Made by a program: the position numbers and the translations under genes
The notes under the pieces: generated by a model
The model's database searches: none
The model's input: the letters and a program-made list of their open reading frames with translations, nothing else
What the model was told of the DNA's origin: nothing
Part shown: one piece after another, positions 9,511-17,396 of the stretch
How positions within the stretch are numbered: the first letter of the stretch is position 1
Layout: every line of letters starts with the position of its first letter
From: M3007 sp965249785
Lineage (GTDB): Bacteria; Bacteroidota; Bacteroidia; Chitinophagales; Saprospiraceae
Length of the DNA stretch: 64,000 bases
Direction of reading: 5' to 3'
Assembly: GCA_965249785.1 (NCBI GenBank)
Contig: CBDFMU010000009.1
Span: forward strand, 62,001-126,000

Positions 9511-10434
9511 TTATTTGCCTACTTGCCCTTTACTTATTGCGGCATTTCCTTCCCTTTCGCTGTCTCGCAATTGATCGCTGGTCATGGTGCTGCCATCGTG
9601 GCTCCAGCCGGGCGGACCAAAGACGTACCAGAATTTTTTCCGCCAGGAGACTTTTTTGCGAAGATCGGCAAAAATCGCTTGCCATTCGTGGAACACCAAA
9701 TGAGCGGGACTGGGCTGCGGCATGGGCGTAGTGAGGCCATAACGGATCGGTTCGTATTGCTCCGGCGCGAGTTCCGGCTGAAAAGTACCAAACCATTTGT
9801 CCCAGACAATCAACAACATACCTAGATTGCGGTCGAGGTAGTGCACATTGGAAGCATGGTGGACGCGATGATGAGAGGGAGTCACCAGGATGTATTCAAG
9901 CCAGCCCAACTTATTCACGTGCTCGGTGTGGACGAGGATGCCCCAAATTTGCGTAGCGGAAAAAATAAAAACGATGTCGAGCGGCTTAAAACCAGCCAAA
10001 GCCAGCGGAATAAAATAGACAAAACGATACAGCGGCTGAAATACCGACGACCGAAAGCCCACCGTCAAATTGAATTGCTCCGAAGAATGGTGCGTGACGT
10101 GCACCGCCCAGAAAAAACGGCTCTGATGATCCACCCGATGCAACCAGTAATACATGAAATCCATGCTAATTACCAGCCAAAACCAGTACCAAAATGGACT
10201 CTGGATGCTGCCCCAGTCATGAGTAAAAAACCAGCTCAAGACTACCACATATACGCCCCGAAACAGCAGATCAATACCACTATTAGCCAGCATCAGGAAA
10301 ATATTATCAAAAGTATTCCGCCGGGTATAGGAAGCAAACTGGCGGAAATGACTCAAAGCGATTTCCAGTCCAATCACGATAACGTAAATAGGCGTAGTAA
10401 TAAAAATCAGCAGTTGCTCGCGCAAGGATTCCAT
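9511..10434 (-). CDS. Sterol desaturase / fatty acid hydroxylase superfamily membrane enzyme
   Basis: A 307-aa integral membrane protein with several hydrophobic spans and the histidine clusters of the family: HRVDH, HVTHH, HTEH and HHRVHH. These ligate a di-iron centre that hydroxylates or desaturates lipid substrates at the membrane. The substrate cannot be read from sequence; hydroxylation of sphingolipid, ornithine-lipid or isoprenoid chains are options known in the superfamily. The start is ATG at 10434. The last ~20 codons run through a stuttered TTTGCC-word repeat (about 9480-9545 on the plus strand), so the C-terminus may have been altered by that repeat. lysE lies upstream on the same strand with a 33-bp gap. 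Confidence 0.85.
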   Translation of the reverse strand: MESLREQLLIFITTPIYVIVIGLEIALSHFRQFASYTRRNTFDNIFLMLANSGIDLLFRGVYVVVLSWFFTHDWGSIQSPFWYWFWLVISMDFMYYWLHRVDHQSRFFWAVHVTHHSSEQFNLTVGFRSSVFQPLYRFVYFIPLALAGFKPLDIVFIFSATQIWGILVHTEHVNKLGWLEYILVTPSHHRVHHASNVHYLDRNLGMLLIVWDKWFGTFQPELAPEQYEPIRYGLTTPMPQPSPAHLVFHEWQAIFADLRKKVSWRKKFWYVFGPPGWSHDGSTMTSDQLRDSEREGNAAISKGQVGK

Positions 10435-10467
10435 AGTATTGTGGTTATTAGTTTATTGGGAAATTGG

Positions 10468-11118
10468 TTATTGGTGATCAGGACTGTGAAATCCCAAAAA
10501 TACTTTCCACAGAATCCAGGCACTCACGACGATCAAAATTACCCCTGCCGAACGAATAATTTTTGCAGTAAAAGCAGGCTGCATTCGCTGGCCAATGCGA
10601 TACGCAATAAACACTTTGGTCATGTCTGTACTAAATACCGCAATCAGCGTAGCCGTCAGAAATATGGAGGCATAGTGTGGATTGCCTGGCTGCGCATCAG
10701 CATGAGCGGCAGTAGCCAGACTAAGCCAGAACAACCAGTTGGAGGGATTAGACATATTGACCGCAAAACCCTGCACAGCCGAAGCCGGGAGCGAAGCAGC
10801 GACCATGACGACCGGCGTATTCGCGGCCTTCCGGCGGCGCGGTACCAGCGCCGAAATACCGAATCCCAGCAACAATAGTCCGCTGGCCAGGCCAAATACC
10901 GACTGAAACATTTGCTGCTGCGTGATAGCCGCCACCCGCGCCGCGCCATACCAGGTGCCCAGCACCAGCAGCGTGTCACTTACAAATGCCCCGGCCGCCA
11001 GTGCCAGCCCATTGCGCAAGCCTTGCGTCAGCGTCACTTTCAGGCTCAAAAAAAACAGTGGCCCCAGCAACAACCCATAGCCCAAACCGGATAATACTCC
11101 TTTGATGACGGCTTCCAT
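10468..11118 (-). CDS. LysE/RhtB family amino-acid exporter
   Basis: A 216-aa protein with about six hydrophobic segments. The N-terminal pattern GYGLLLGPLFFLSLKVTLTQG is typical of LysE/RhtB translocators, which export amino acids or related metabolites across the inner membrane. ATG at 11118 is chosen because the family motif starts right after it; the open frame upstream is leader. A TACCTTTG promoter box lies 30 bp upstream. About 130 bp covering this promoter and the first 23 codons occurs again at 12480-12614 with the gene at 11226-12344 in between. The hydroxylase gene follows 33 bp downstream and may be cotranscribed. Confidence 0.85.
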   Translation of the reverse strand: MEAVIKGVLSGLGYGLLLGPLFFLSLKVTLTQGLRNGLALAAGAFVSDTLLVLGTWYGAARVAAITQQQMFQSVFGLASGLLLLGFGISALVPRRRKAANTPVVMVAASLPASAVQGFAVNMSNPSNWLFWLSLATAAHADAQPGNPHYASIFLTATLIAVFSTDMTKVFIAYRIGQRMQPAFTAKIIRSAGVILIVVSAWILWKVFLGFHSPDHQ

Positions 11119-11172
11119 AACTTCGGCGCAGTACAATTTTGCGGCCACAAAGGTAGGGCTTCCGGCAAAATG
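11037..11172 (-). repeat. Direct repeat copy A: lysE promoter and 5' coding end
   Basis: About 135 bp closely matching 12480-12614 in the same orientation. This copy is the functional one, with an intact ATG and reading frame. The two copies bracket the EAD-like gene. Confidence 0.85.
11148..11155 (-). promoter_or_regulatory. -7 promoter box of lysE
   Basis: TACCTTTG on the minus strand matches TAnnTTTG, 30 bp upstream of the lysE ATG. No clear -33 TTTG was found. Confidence 0.45.
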
Positions 11173-11225
11173 GTGGTGATCTAAGTTCGTTCATGCTGGC
11201 AATATTTCGGAAAAGATGCTGCGGA

Positions 11226-12344
11226 CTACTTACTTGCCTTTACCTCAATACTAGTAATTTGCAGGGTAGACTTAAAGGCTGTACCTATACTTATCTTTTT
11301 AAAATTGATGTGAAATGGCTCAAAAGATTTAATAAGAAAATTATTAAAATAAAATTTAACGGTGTTTCCAACTCTTAAAAAAGAAATTTTATTAATATTT
11401 TTTAAATTAATTTGTGCCACTATTCTACTGTCCATTCGCTCTCTGTCTTTGGTAAAAGTCTTCGCCGTGCTTTTATAAAAATTATCTTTTAAAAATCCTT
11501 CCTCAATAGTGAAAGAATAATCTTCTAATTGCAAATACAAATCAATGGTGGAATAATTCTGCCCGTCATCGGAAAGGGTTACTTCCAGCGAGGGAGTACC
11601 TTGTAAAACCTTGAAATACATATCGTAAATAAAATCGTTATTAAATGAATTATCCAGCATTATTGATCTACCCGGTCCTACCCAGGTATTAGAAAGAGCC
11701 TCTATTTCATACCCATTCCAGGATTGACTGGGTTTAGCACTTCCATGTTCATTTTCATTAGTCGGCCAGGTAGAAAACATGGCTTTGTACGCCACCTGGC
11801 TTCCATTTGGCAAATCAAATTCTGCTGGCTCTAAAGTTTCCGGGGTGGCATTAACAGCTGGCTTTATGGTTTCGGGGTTGCTATCACGCATTAGTTTTAC
11901 AGCTTCAGCAGCAACACCATCGGCTGGATGCATACCCGGATTATTACCTTTGACAATAGCACTGGTCAGGGATCGGAAAAATAGCCCGCCAACAACTATT
12001 ACAGCTATTACAACAATTATCCAGGTGATGGAACGTACAGAGGAAGGTGGAGCAGGTGCTGAAGCTACCGTTGCTGCCCTCTTATTTGGAACAATTTCCC
12101 CTACCAAAGTCTGCACCCCAGTGATGATTTTGCTTAATGCTAATTCGTATTCGGGGCGAGAAATAGTGCCATTCAATTGTTCCCGTTTAATAGTTTCCCA
12201 TTTCGATTTGAACAACAGCGCACTATTATATTGTTTAAAAAAATCACTGTCCCGCAGGTAGTGTACCAGCCCCGTTACAGCCTCGTCCACATCACCCTGC
12301 TCGAGACTATTATATATAGATTCGCGGAATTGTTTGGCATCCAT
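11226..12344 (-). CDS. Single-pass membrane protein with N-terminal effector-associated (death-like adaptor) type domain
   Basis: A 372-aa protein. Residues 1-90 are helical, with patterns LEQGDVDEAV, FKSKWETIKREQLNGTIS and YELALSKII. This resembles the EAD11-type effector-associated domains, which are short adaptor modules found on proteins of bacterial conflict and signalling systems. Residues ~105-130 form one membrane span (WIIVVIAVIVVGGLFF). The remaining ~240 residues are outside or periplasmic and look like a beta-sandwich. In other proteins EAD modules recruit matching EADs on proteases, STAND NTPases or nucleases; no such partner is in this window. A+T-rich codon use differs from the flanking lysE. 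The EAD assignment is pattern-based and would need a profile search. Confidence 0.6.
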   Translation of the reverse strand: MDAKQFRESIYNSLEQGDVDEAVTGLVHYLRDSDFFKQYNSALLFKSKWETIKREQLNGTISRPEYELALSKIITGVQTLVGEIVPNKRAATVASAPAPPSSVRSITWIIVVIAVIVVGGLFFRSLTSAIVKGNNPGMHPADGVAAEAVKLMRDSNPETIKPAVNATPETLEPAEFDLPNGSQVAYKAMFSTWPTNENEHGSAKPSQSWNGYEIEALSNTWVGPGRSIMLDNSFNNDFIYDMYFKVLQGTPSLEVTLSDDGQNYSTIDLYLQLEDYSFTIEEGFLKDNFYKSTAKTFTKDRERMDSRIVAQINLKNINKISFLRVGNTVKFYFNNFLIKSFEPFHINFKKISIGTAFKSTLQITSIEVKASK

Positions 12345-12402
12345 AAAGTTATAGCATTGATTATCAACAGTTTATATTAGCATTTTTTGGGCTTTGACGA
12401 GT

Positions 12403-12432
12403 CAAATATATCTAAATTAAAACGAGATGAAA
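12403..12432 (-). promoter_or_regulatory. Promoter candidate for the EAD-like gene
   Basis: On the minus strand TATATTTG (12403-12410) matches TAnnTTTG and GAAA/TTTC at about 12429-12432 is a 3-of-4 match to the -33 element at suitable spacing. Transcription would start near 12397, about 50 nt before the ATG. Confidence 0.4.
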
Positions 12433-12479
12433 AGTAATAAAGTATTTTTTCCCTTGCAGACAGCAGTAACACGGCCTTT

Positions 12480-12614
12480 CTTTTCAGGGTCAAAAAAACA
12501 GTGGCCCCAGTAACAGCGCATAGCCCAAACCAGACAATACTCCTTTGATGACGGCTTCGATACTGTTGGCGGGGTGCAATGCGCCGCGGCAAAAATAGGG
12601 CTTCCAGCAAAATG
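12480..12614 (-). repeat. Direct repeat copy B: duplicated lysE promoter and 5' end
   Basis: This matches 11037-11172 over about 130 bp with scattered substitutions. The promoter-like box is kept as TATTTTTG (12590-12597, minus strand). Confidence 0.85.
12490..12561 (-). pseudogene. lysE 5' remnant
   Basis: The remnant encodes the first 23 lysE codons (EAVIKGVLSGLGYALLLGP...), but the start codon is ATC instead of ATG. One A is missing from the poly-A run, which brings a TGA into frame after two phenylalanines. The rest of lysE is absent and unrelated sequence follows. Confidence 0.8.
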
Positions 12615-12820
12615 AGCTTCGTCTATCTTTATGTGCTACAGTGACTTTTCATAAACATCTTCTCCCTTAGGTGCTGGATGATATCAGTAAAGCATATACA
12701 CTTTTCTAACTTTCACATTATCTTTCTATTAAATCACGTTGAAAACCCGCTTTGGCAATTGATTAATCGGTAAAGGGGATTATTTTTGGCCAAGCAAGCA
12801 CCTGTCTAAAAAATTTCTAT

Positions 12821-13630
12821 ATGTCCAGAATTTCCAAATCCTCCGTCCAAGTCGCGTTGGATCGCGCGGCCAACATTATTCTCCAAGCCAGCGGCGGCGA
12901 TGTGTTCATCAGCCGAAGCGATATTCGCCAGAAGTTGCTGGAACTGCACGGCTACGAACGCGCGCTGGTGCAGCAACTTTACCAGTTTATAGACGCGCGG
13001 GATGCCCGGAAAGGGGCACGGGTGACGCAAGCAGATGTCGAGGCGGCCGTGACTTATACACGCGAGCACATCCTCGACCGCTACGATCTCAACCACAATG
13101 GCTTTTCGCAGACGGAGGTGGAAAAAATGTCGGAACTCGGCCAGTTGGCCGTCGCTTTCGCGATGCAACTGAAACGCGCCGCCGTGGAAGTAGAAATCAA
13201 TTCTTCCGCAGACCTGGCTAGCAAACTCACGGAACTGACCGAAGGTATGTTTTTCACCGGCTTCGGTTCGGAAGGCGAAGACCCGGTGCACGTGGTGCAC
13301 CTTCCCGCCACGCTCGAACATCTGGACGCTGAAGCCTTGGCGCAGGCCCTCGGTTTCGATACTTCCACGCCCGTCCATGCCATCGCCCGCTTCTATCCTT
13401 ACTCGCTGGAACTGAACTTCGAACTGCTTGATTTACTGCGTTATGGCGGTGATAATTTTGGTATCCGCGTGGGCGAAGTGACGCGCTATATGACTCGTTA
13501 TCTGCATGATATGATCGTCGTGATCTTTGGCGAAGATGGCAATTCGCCCGTGCAACACCCGGTGTACTGGGTGGGTCTGGCGGAGGATGGGTCTATCGTG
13601 GGGATTCGGAGTGTGGTGATCTGGACGTAG
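12821..13630 (+). CDS. Uncharacterised protein with an EF-hand-like loop (269 aa)
   Basis: Not recognised. There is no signal peptide or membrane segment, so it is probably cytoplasmic. The first ~130 residues are alpha-helical and contain a D-x-N-x-N-G calcium-loop-like sequence (DLNHNGFS) followed by an acidic helix; the spacing to the last acidic residue is not canonical, so calcium binding is uncertain. The last ~130 residues mix alpha and beta and end in conserved-looking aromatic and glycine positions (HPVYWVGLAEDGSIVG). G+C content matches the core genome. It stands alone, with the A+T-rich glycosyltransferase operon converging from downstream. Confidence 0.75.
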   Translation: MSRISKSSVQVALDRAANIILQASGGDVFISRSDIRQKLLELHGYERALVQQLYQFIDARDARKGARVTQADVEAAVTYTREHILDRYDLNHNGFSQTEVEKMSELGQLAVAFAMQLKRAAVEVEINSSADLASKLTELTEGMFFTGFGSEGEDPVHVVHLPATLEHLDAEALAQALGFDTSTPVHAIARFYPYSLELNFELLDLLRYGGDNFGIRVGEVTRYMTRYLHDMIVVIFGEDGNSPVQHPVYWVGLAEDGSIVGIRSVVIWT

Positions 13631-13685
13631 GGGGATATTTGGCAGACCGGAAAATATATAGTATGCTTCCAAAAAATTTCCAGTA

Positions 13686-15680
13686 TTACTTTTTATCTAA
13701 AAGCTCATTGATAAGGATTCTAAAAGAACCTGCTATTTCATCCCAAGTATAACGAGTTTCAATTGCTCTTTTATAGGCCGAAATTGATCGTTCTCTGAGT
13801 ATTTGCGGATTTTCATAAAGAGTTTGCAGCGCTAAACTTACAGTTTCCGGCGCAATTAAATTAGCGTTGGTCATTGAACCGGTCGAAACGAGTGTCAACG
13901 TCGGTTTGAGCATTTCTGCTGCCCCTTTCCAGATGGAACCTGGTCCTGCAAAATCGGGAACAATTTGTGCCGCACCTGTTGCCGCGTGTTCGAATGCAGG
14001 AAATCCCCATCCTTCGCCTTCAGCCGTATTTATGCCAACATCGCAAGCATTATACATAAAATTTAGTTGTTCGGTGGTTAGATTTGGTGGACCTGCTTCG
14101 CCATGACTCATTATCAAACGGTCTGCAATTTGAAATCGCTTAGTAAGTCCAATAATATCCCAACCTTGATCAGTTGTTCCCATATGAAGATATAGCTTGA
14201 CGTTTTGTGGTTTATTATAAGCAAAACGTGCAAAACCTTCAATGGTAATATCAATTCGTTTTCTCGGCTGGTTGCGATTAGCATTCAAAACGATAAACGA
14301 CTCTTCAAAGCTTTTATCATTGGGAAGCAACTTTTTGCGAACTTCACGCCGACCTGCCATTAAATCTTCGTCAAGCGAAAATAAAGGATAAAATAACCTG
14401 GTATCTACCCCGTGTGGAATTACTTCTATTGTTGCAAGATTAAAATTTGGGTCAGCTAGGGCGGCGGAATCAGCAGCATTTTGCAGCGTTTGAGCAGCAA
14501 AATCTGTATAAACAATAAGTCGGTCAAGCGTTTGTAATTGTTGAACTAAACCTGCATTTATTGGTTCGCTGTCAATCGGAATATAAGCTGCGGTCGGGAC
14601 TTTATGAGGAAGTGTGGTAAGAACTCGTAAATAATCAGCAATAATCCAAATATCATTGACCAAAAGAATCGCATCAGGCTTTATTTTGGTAACAAGTTCA
14701 CCGATTCTACGAACTCCGTGCGGTTCACCACCAAGTCCTGCAGGATAAATTTTCCAGGATTCATGGTGCGGATCTCCGTTATAATTAATGCCAAGTTGAT
14801 GAAAATCGTAATAATCTTTTAATCGAGAAATTATACTTTGTGTAACTCTGGCAAAACCTGTTGGCGCAACTGCATCGCCGACCACCAAGATTACAGGTTT
14901 AGGAGATGTTGAATCTAATTTTTTCTTTGAAACTGCTTTATTTACTTTCTTTTTAGCAGAAATGGAAGCCCACCCAGGTGGCGGAGTAATTCCGATTTTA
15001 TCTGCAACTTCGTTGATTAAATCAACTGTTTTCTTATATTGTTCCGTCTGGCGACGTTCCAATACAAGTTCTCTTTTTCGACGAAAACTACCGTCGATAT
15101 ATGATGAAGTGTTTAATTCAACACTTGGGTAAAGTCGTTGCAGTACTGAATTTAGAGATTTATTGTCGAATATAAGGTCATTATAATCGAGTGTTTCTAT
15201 TGTAGGAATAAAGTTTTCCAGGCGATGAATGGCATGAGCAGCACGAAGCAGACCTTCGATAAAGCCACGCTCAGCATGAAATTTTTCGGCGGCAGACTCT
15301 GGATAAAACCAGCTGCGTTCTGCCATTGCTATAGCAACATCAGCCAAAGGTCTGCGGATTCGCAAAACTGCAACATCTAAATCTTTGATTGCTTCCGTGG
15401 CCACAAATGGCTGAACTACGTCTTTATAAGCATAGCCATTTGGATTTACTGTTTCAACGGCAAAAGATTTGAGTCTTTCAAAGGTTTGAGGTTCTTTGAT
15501 AAACGTGGTGAACCTTGGTTCGTTAGTTAACTCATTGGAAACCAGGACTAGATGGCGAGCATTCAGAATCTCGCCATCTATTGTCCAGGTCGGCTCTTTT
15601 AACCCAAGGGCTTTTACGGAATAACGGTAAACAGCAGTGGTAAATGATCTGGGAAGTGAGGTAATAAAAAGAGACTGCAT
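13686..15680 (-). CDS. Sulfotransferase-like / GT-B glycosyltransferase fusion
   Basis: A 664-aa protein with two parts. Residues 1-~230 resemble sulfotransferase folds: a PAPS-type P-loop (TSLPRSFTTAVYR) near the N-terminus and an RIRRP segment. Residues ~265-664 form a family-4-type glycosyltransferase, with a glycine/alanine N-terminal strand (VVGDAVAPTGFARV), HGVD, and an E-x7-E-like motif EGEGWGFPAFEHA around residue 555. No signal peptide is seen, so it acts in the cytoplasm on a nucleotide-sugar donor. It is the last gene of a four-gene, A+T-rich operon whose other members encode small beta-rich or membrane proteins, which are candidate acceptors. The sulfotransferase part is less certain than the glycosyltransferase part. 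Confidence 0.75.
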   Translation of the reverse strand: MQSLFITSLPRSFTTAVYRYSVKALGLKEPTWTIDGEILNARHLVLVSNELTNEPRFTTFIKEPQTFERLKSFAVETVNPNGYAYKDVVQPFVATEAIKDLDVAVLRIRRPLADVAIAMAERSWFYPESAAEKFHAERGFIEGLLRAAHAIHRLENFIPTIETLDYNDLIFDNKSLNSVLQRLYPSVELNTSSYIDGSFRRKRELVLERRQTEQYKKTVDLINEVADKIGITPPPGWASISAKKKVNKAVSKKKLDSTSPKPVILVVGDAVAPTGFARVTQSIISRLKDYYDFHQLGINYNGDPHHESWKIYPAGLGGEPHGVRRIGELVTKIKPDAILLVNDIWIIADYLRVLTTLPHKVPTAAYIPIDSEPINAGLVQQLQTLDRLIVYTDFAAQTLQNAADSAALADPNFNLATIEVIPHGVDTRLFYPLFSLDEDLMAGRREVRKKLLPNDKSFEESFIVLNANRNQPRKRIDITIEGFARFAYNKPQNVKLYLHMGTTDQGWDIIGLTKRFQIADRLIMSHGEAGPPNLTTEQLNFMYNACDVGINTAEGEGWGFPAFEHAATGAAQIVPDFAGPGSIWKGAAEMLKPTLTLVSTGSMTNANLIAPETVSLALQTLYENPQILRERSISAYKRAIETRYTWDEIAGSFRILINELLDKK

Positions 15681-15701
15681 ATTGTTACCGATCTTTCTTT
15701 T

Positions 15702-15956
15702 TCACGGCTTCATCGTTATTGTATTGGGTTGTACGAAAACAGCAAGCGTAACTTCCGCATCCCCGGTGAATTTCGGCGTCGATAGACCTTCTGGAAGGTA
15801 AAACGAACCATTATAGAGAGCCAGTCCGCTGACTGTTCCGGATACTACGGTACCTGGGGAAGCATGAATCGAAGCGAATTGTTGACCTCCACTGGAAGTT
15901 ATGTTAAAATTTACTTGTGAATTGGTAGCATTATTAAACACAATGTTTAGTAGCAT
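15702..15956 (-). CDS. Small beta-rich hypothetical protein (84 aa)
   Basis: Not recognised. ATG at 15956 gives an 84-residue protein dominated by alternating hydrophobic, Ser/Thr, Asn and Gly residues, as in a beta-sandwich or fibre subunit. It has no signal peptide and no cysteine. It is the third gene of the operon, 23 bp after the 85-aa protein and 21 bp before the glycosyltransferase. Its Ser/Thr/Asn-rich surface would offer many O- or N-linked acceptor sites, but modification is only inferred from context. Confidence 0.65.
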   Translation of the reverse strand: MLLNIVFNNATNSQVNFNITSSGGQQFASIHASPGTVVSGTVSGLALYNGSFYLPEGLSTPKFTGDAEVTLAVFVQPNTITMKP

Positions 15957-15979
15957 GGCTATCTCTTTTTTTAAGTTAG

Positions 15980-16237
15980 TTATCCTGTTGTTCCAAAAAT
16001 GATGGTGGCAATTTGGTTAGTCGTACCGTTGAATGACGTTCCGGGAACAGTACGACCGCTTGCGAACAATGTGAAGTTGTATTCATCATACCCGCTGACC
16101 ACAACACGAGCCATTCCGCTCGATGTCAATCCCGAGGCTACAAGGGTGCCGCTAGTGCTACCACCGTTAAAACCGAAAACAGCGTATGGAGTTTGTCCCA
16201 AATCTGGACCTTTGTAAACAATGGTTGATTTTCCCAT
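15980..16237 (-). CDS. Small beta-rich hypothetical protein (85 aa)
   Basis: Not recognised. The start is set at ATG 16237, two bases after the stop of the upstream gene, which points to translational coupling; a longer frame upstream overlaps that gene and is not needed. The 85 residues are Gly/Ser/Thr-rich and beta-patterned, with a phenylalanine-containing core (VFGFNGGSTSG) and no signal peptide, membrane span or cysteine. Size and style match the neighbouring 84-aa protein, but I cannot align them convincingly. Confidence 0.65.
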   Translation of the reverse strand: MGKSTIVYKGPDLGQTPYAVFGFNGGSTSGTLVASGLTSSGMARVVVSGYDEYNFTLFASGRTVPGTSFNGTTNQIATIIFGTTG

Positions 16238-16239
16238 AA

Positions 16240-17088
16240 TTAATTTCCTTGAATGGATAATCCGCCCATTCCAGCGTTTGAAGTTAAAGCCGAACTGCAT
16301 GCACCAGTCCAACCACAAATACTGGTAACAATCTTATTTACTCCCATAACAACTAAGGCAATGATGGTTCTGACAAAAATTAGCGCTGCGGCTGCACTTA
16401 CACCCGCGAAAGCTGCCAGGGCGACAACCGCTCCGCTTTGTACCGTAATAGCTGCGCCAACAATAGTTACAATCACGACGATAGCAATAGCTAATGTCCA
16501 AACGCCCAATTGACACCAAAAACAACCCCAACTTACCAATTCGTATTTAGCAACAAAACTGTCAAGTTGTTCCCCAGTAAATTTAGGTTGAAATGCTGAC
16601 TGTAATGCTGTTTCTATATCCGTCTTATCGTTGGTTCCGGTCGGCATTGTGGAAACAAACAACTGAAAATTGGGTTCAGAACCATCAGGAATATCCGTTG
16701 CAATGGTCCAGTTTCCAACCATTGGATTTTTGACAACAAAACTGGAAAGATTTCCGTCAGGGTCAATGTGAATCATTAAATCATCTGTATAGACAGAACT
16801 TTTTGTATTAAGAATAGTGCCGTCGGGTTTTGTAATGGTTACCACCACACCCGGCGGAACACTAAGACCGTCTTCATCCAAAAGACTGCCCGACAGAATC
16901 GGAACGCCGGCAGTAACATTAACAACGGTCGGAAGCACTTCATCTTTTGCAGCAGCAAAAAATGCTTCCCGGAAAAGAGAGGGCTGTCCGGATGCACCAA
17001 TTGGAGAGGATACATTTCCAATCCAGAGCCCGTTGTAGCCACGATTTCCACCGGTGGAATCATTAAAAGCTAAACCTTGATTTGCCAT
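16240..17088 (-). CDS. Hypothetical membrane protein with cysteine pairs, first gene of the glycosyltransferase operon
   Basis: Not recognised; 282 aa. Residues 1-~185 are beta-rich and lack a signal peptide (MANQGLAFNDSTGG...), with a pattern like an immunoglobulin or Tsi-type sandwich (LLDEDGLSVPPGVVVTITKP). A CFWC pair (about residue 193) precedes two or three very hydrophobic Ala/Val/Ile segments (about 198-262). A second pair, CGWTGAC, is followed by a short Gly/Ser tail (NAGMGGLSIQGN). The hydrophobic part resembles pore-forming peptides or small holin-like segments, but this is impression only. It is the promoter-proximal gene of an operon with tight spacing to the next gene. Confidence 0.65.
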   Translation of the reverse strand: MANQGLAFNDSTGGNRGYNGLWIGNVSSPIGASGQPSLFREAFFAAAKDEVLPTVVNVTAGVPILSGSLLDEDGLSVPPGVVVTITKPDGTILNTKSSVYTDDLMIHIDPDGNLSSFVVKNPMVGNWTIATDIPDGSEPNFQLFVSTMPTGTNDKTDIETALQSAFQPKFTGEQLDSFVAKYELVSWGCFWCQLGVWTLAIAIVVIVTIVGAAITVQSGAVVALAAFAGVSAAAALIFVRTIIALVVMGVNKIVTSICGWTGACSSALTSNAGMGGLSIQGN

Positions 17089-17396
17089 AAATTTATACTA
17101 TTTTATTAGACCGCAGGGATAAATCTGCAGTTAGTGTGAAGAAATGACAAGTTGAATTGAGTTTAGCACAACGCATTTTTAAATTGGGCTACGAGGAATA
17201 CATTTGGCGTAGTAGAATTTTTTAGAGCGTTTTCTCTGACCAGCACAAATGTATCTGAATAAAAATAATTTGTACGAGCAAAAAGCAGAATTTTTTTCAT
17301 TGCGCTTGTCTGCTCATCTGGAAACCAATTGAACTTTGAAAATCTACACAAAAATCCTCTTTAAACCATCTTCTCTCTCCCACGTTTCCTCTCTCC
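17089..17396. other. Intergenic region between divergent transcripts
   Basis: This A+T-rich gap holds the presumed promoter of the minus-strand operon. A TACATTTG box on the minus strand lies at 17246-17253 but has no well-spaced -33 element. A 45-codon minus-strand frame (ATG inside 17163-17351) has no supporting signal and is not called. Confidence 0.4.

Noticed and set aside
9841..10878. 345-codon plus-strand frame across the hydroxylase and lysE genes
   Set aside because: It crosses two well-supported minus-strand genes and its translation is basic, low-structure sequence.
13686..17088. Prophage remnant
   Set aside because: No integrase, terminase, capsid or tail gene, no att-like direct repeats at the edges, and the large gene is a glycosyltransferase.
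17163..17351. 62-codon minus-strand ORF upstream of the glycosyltransferase operon
   Set aside because: No conserved features or promoter with good spacing; it probably lies in the operon leader.
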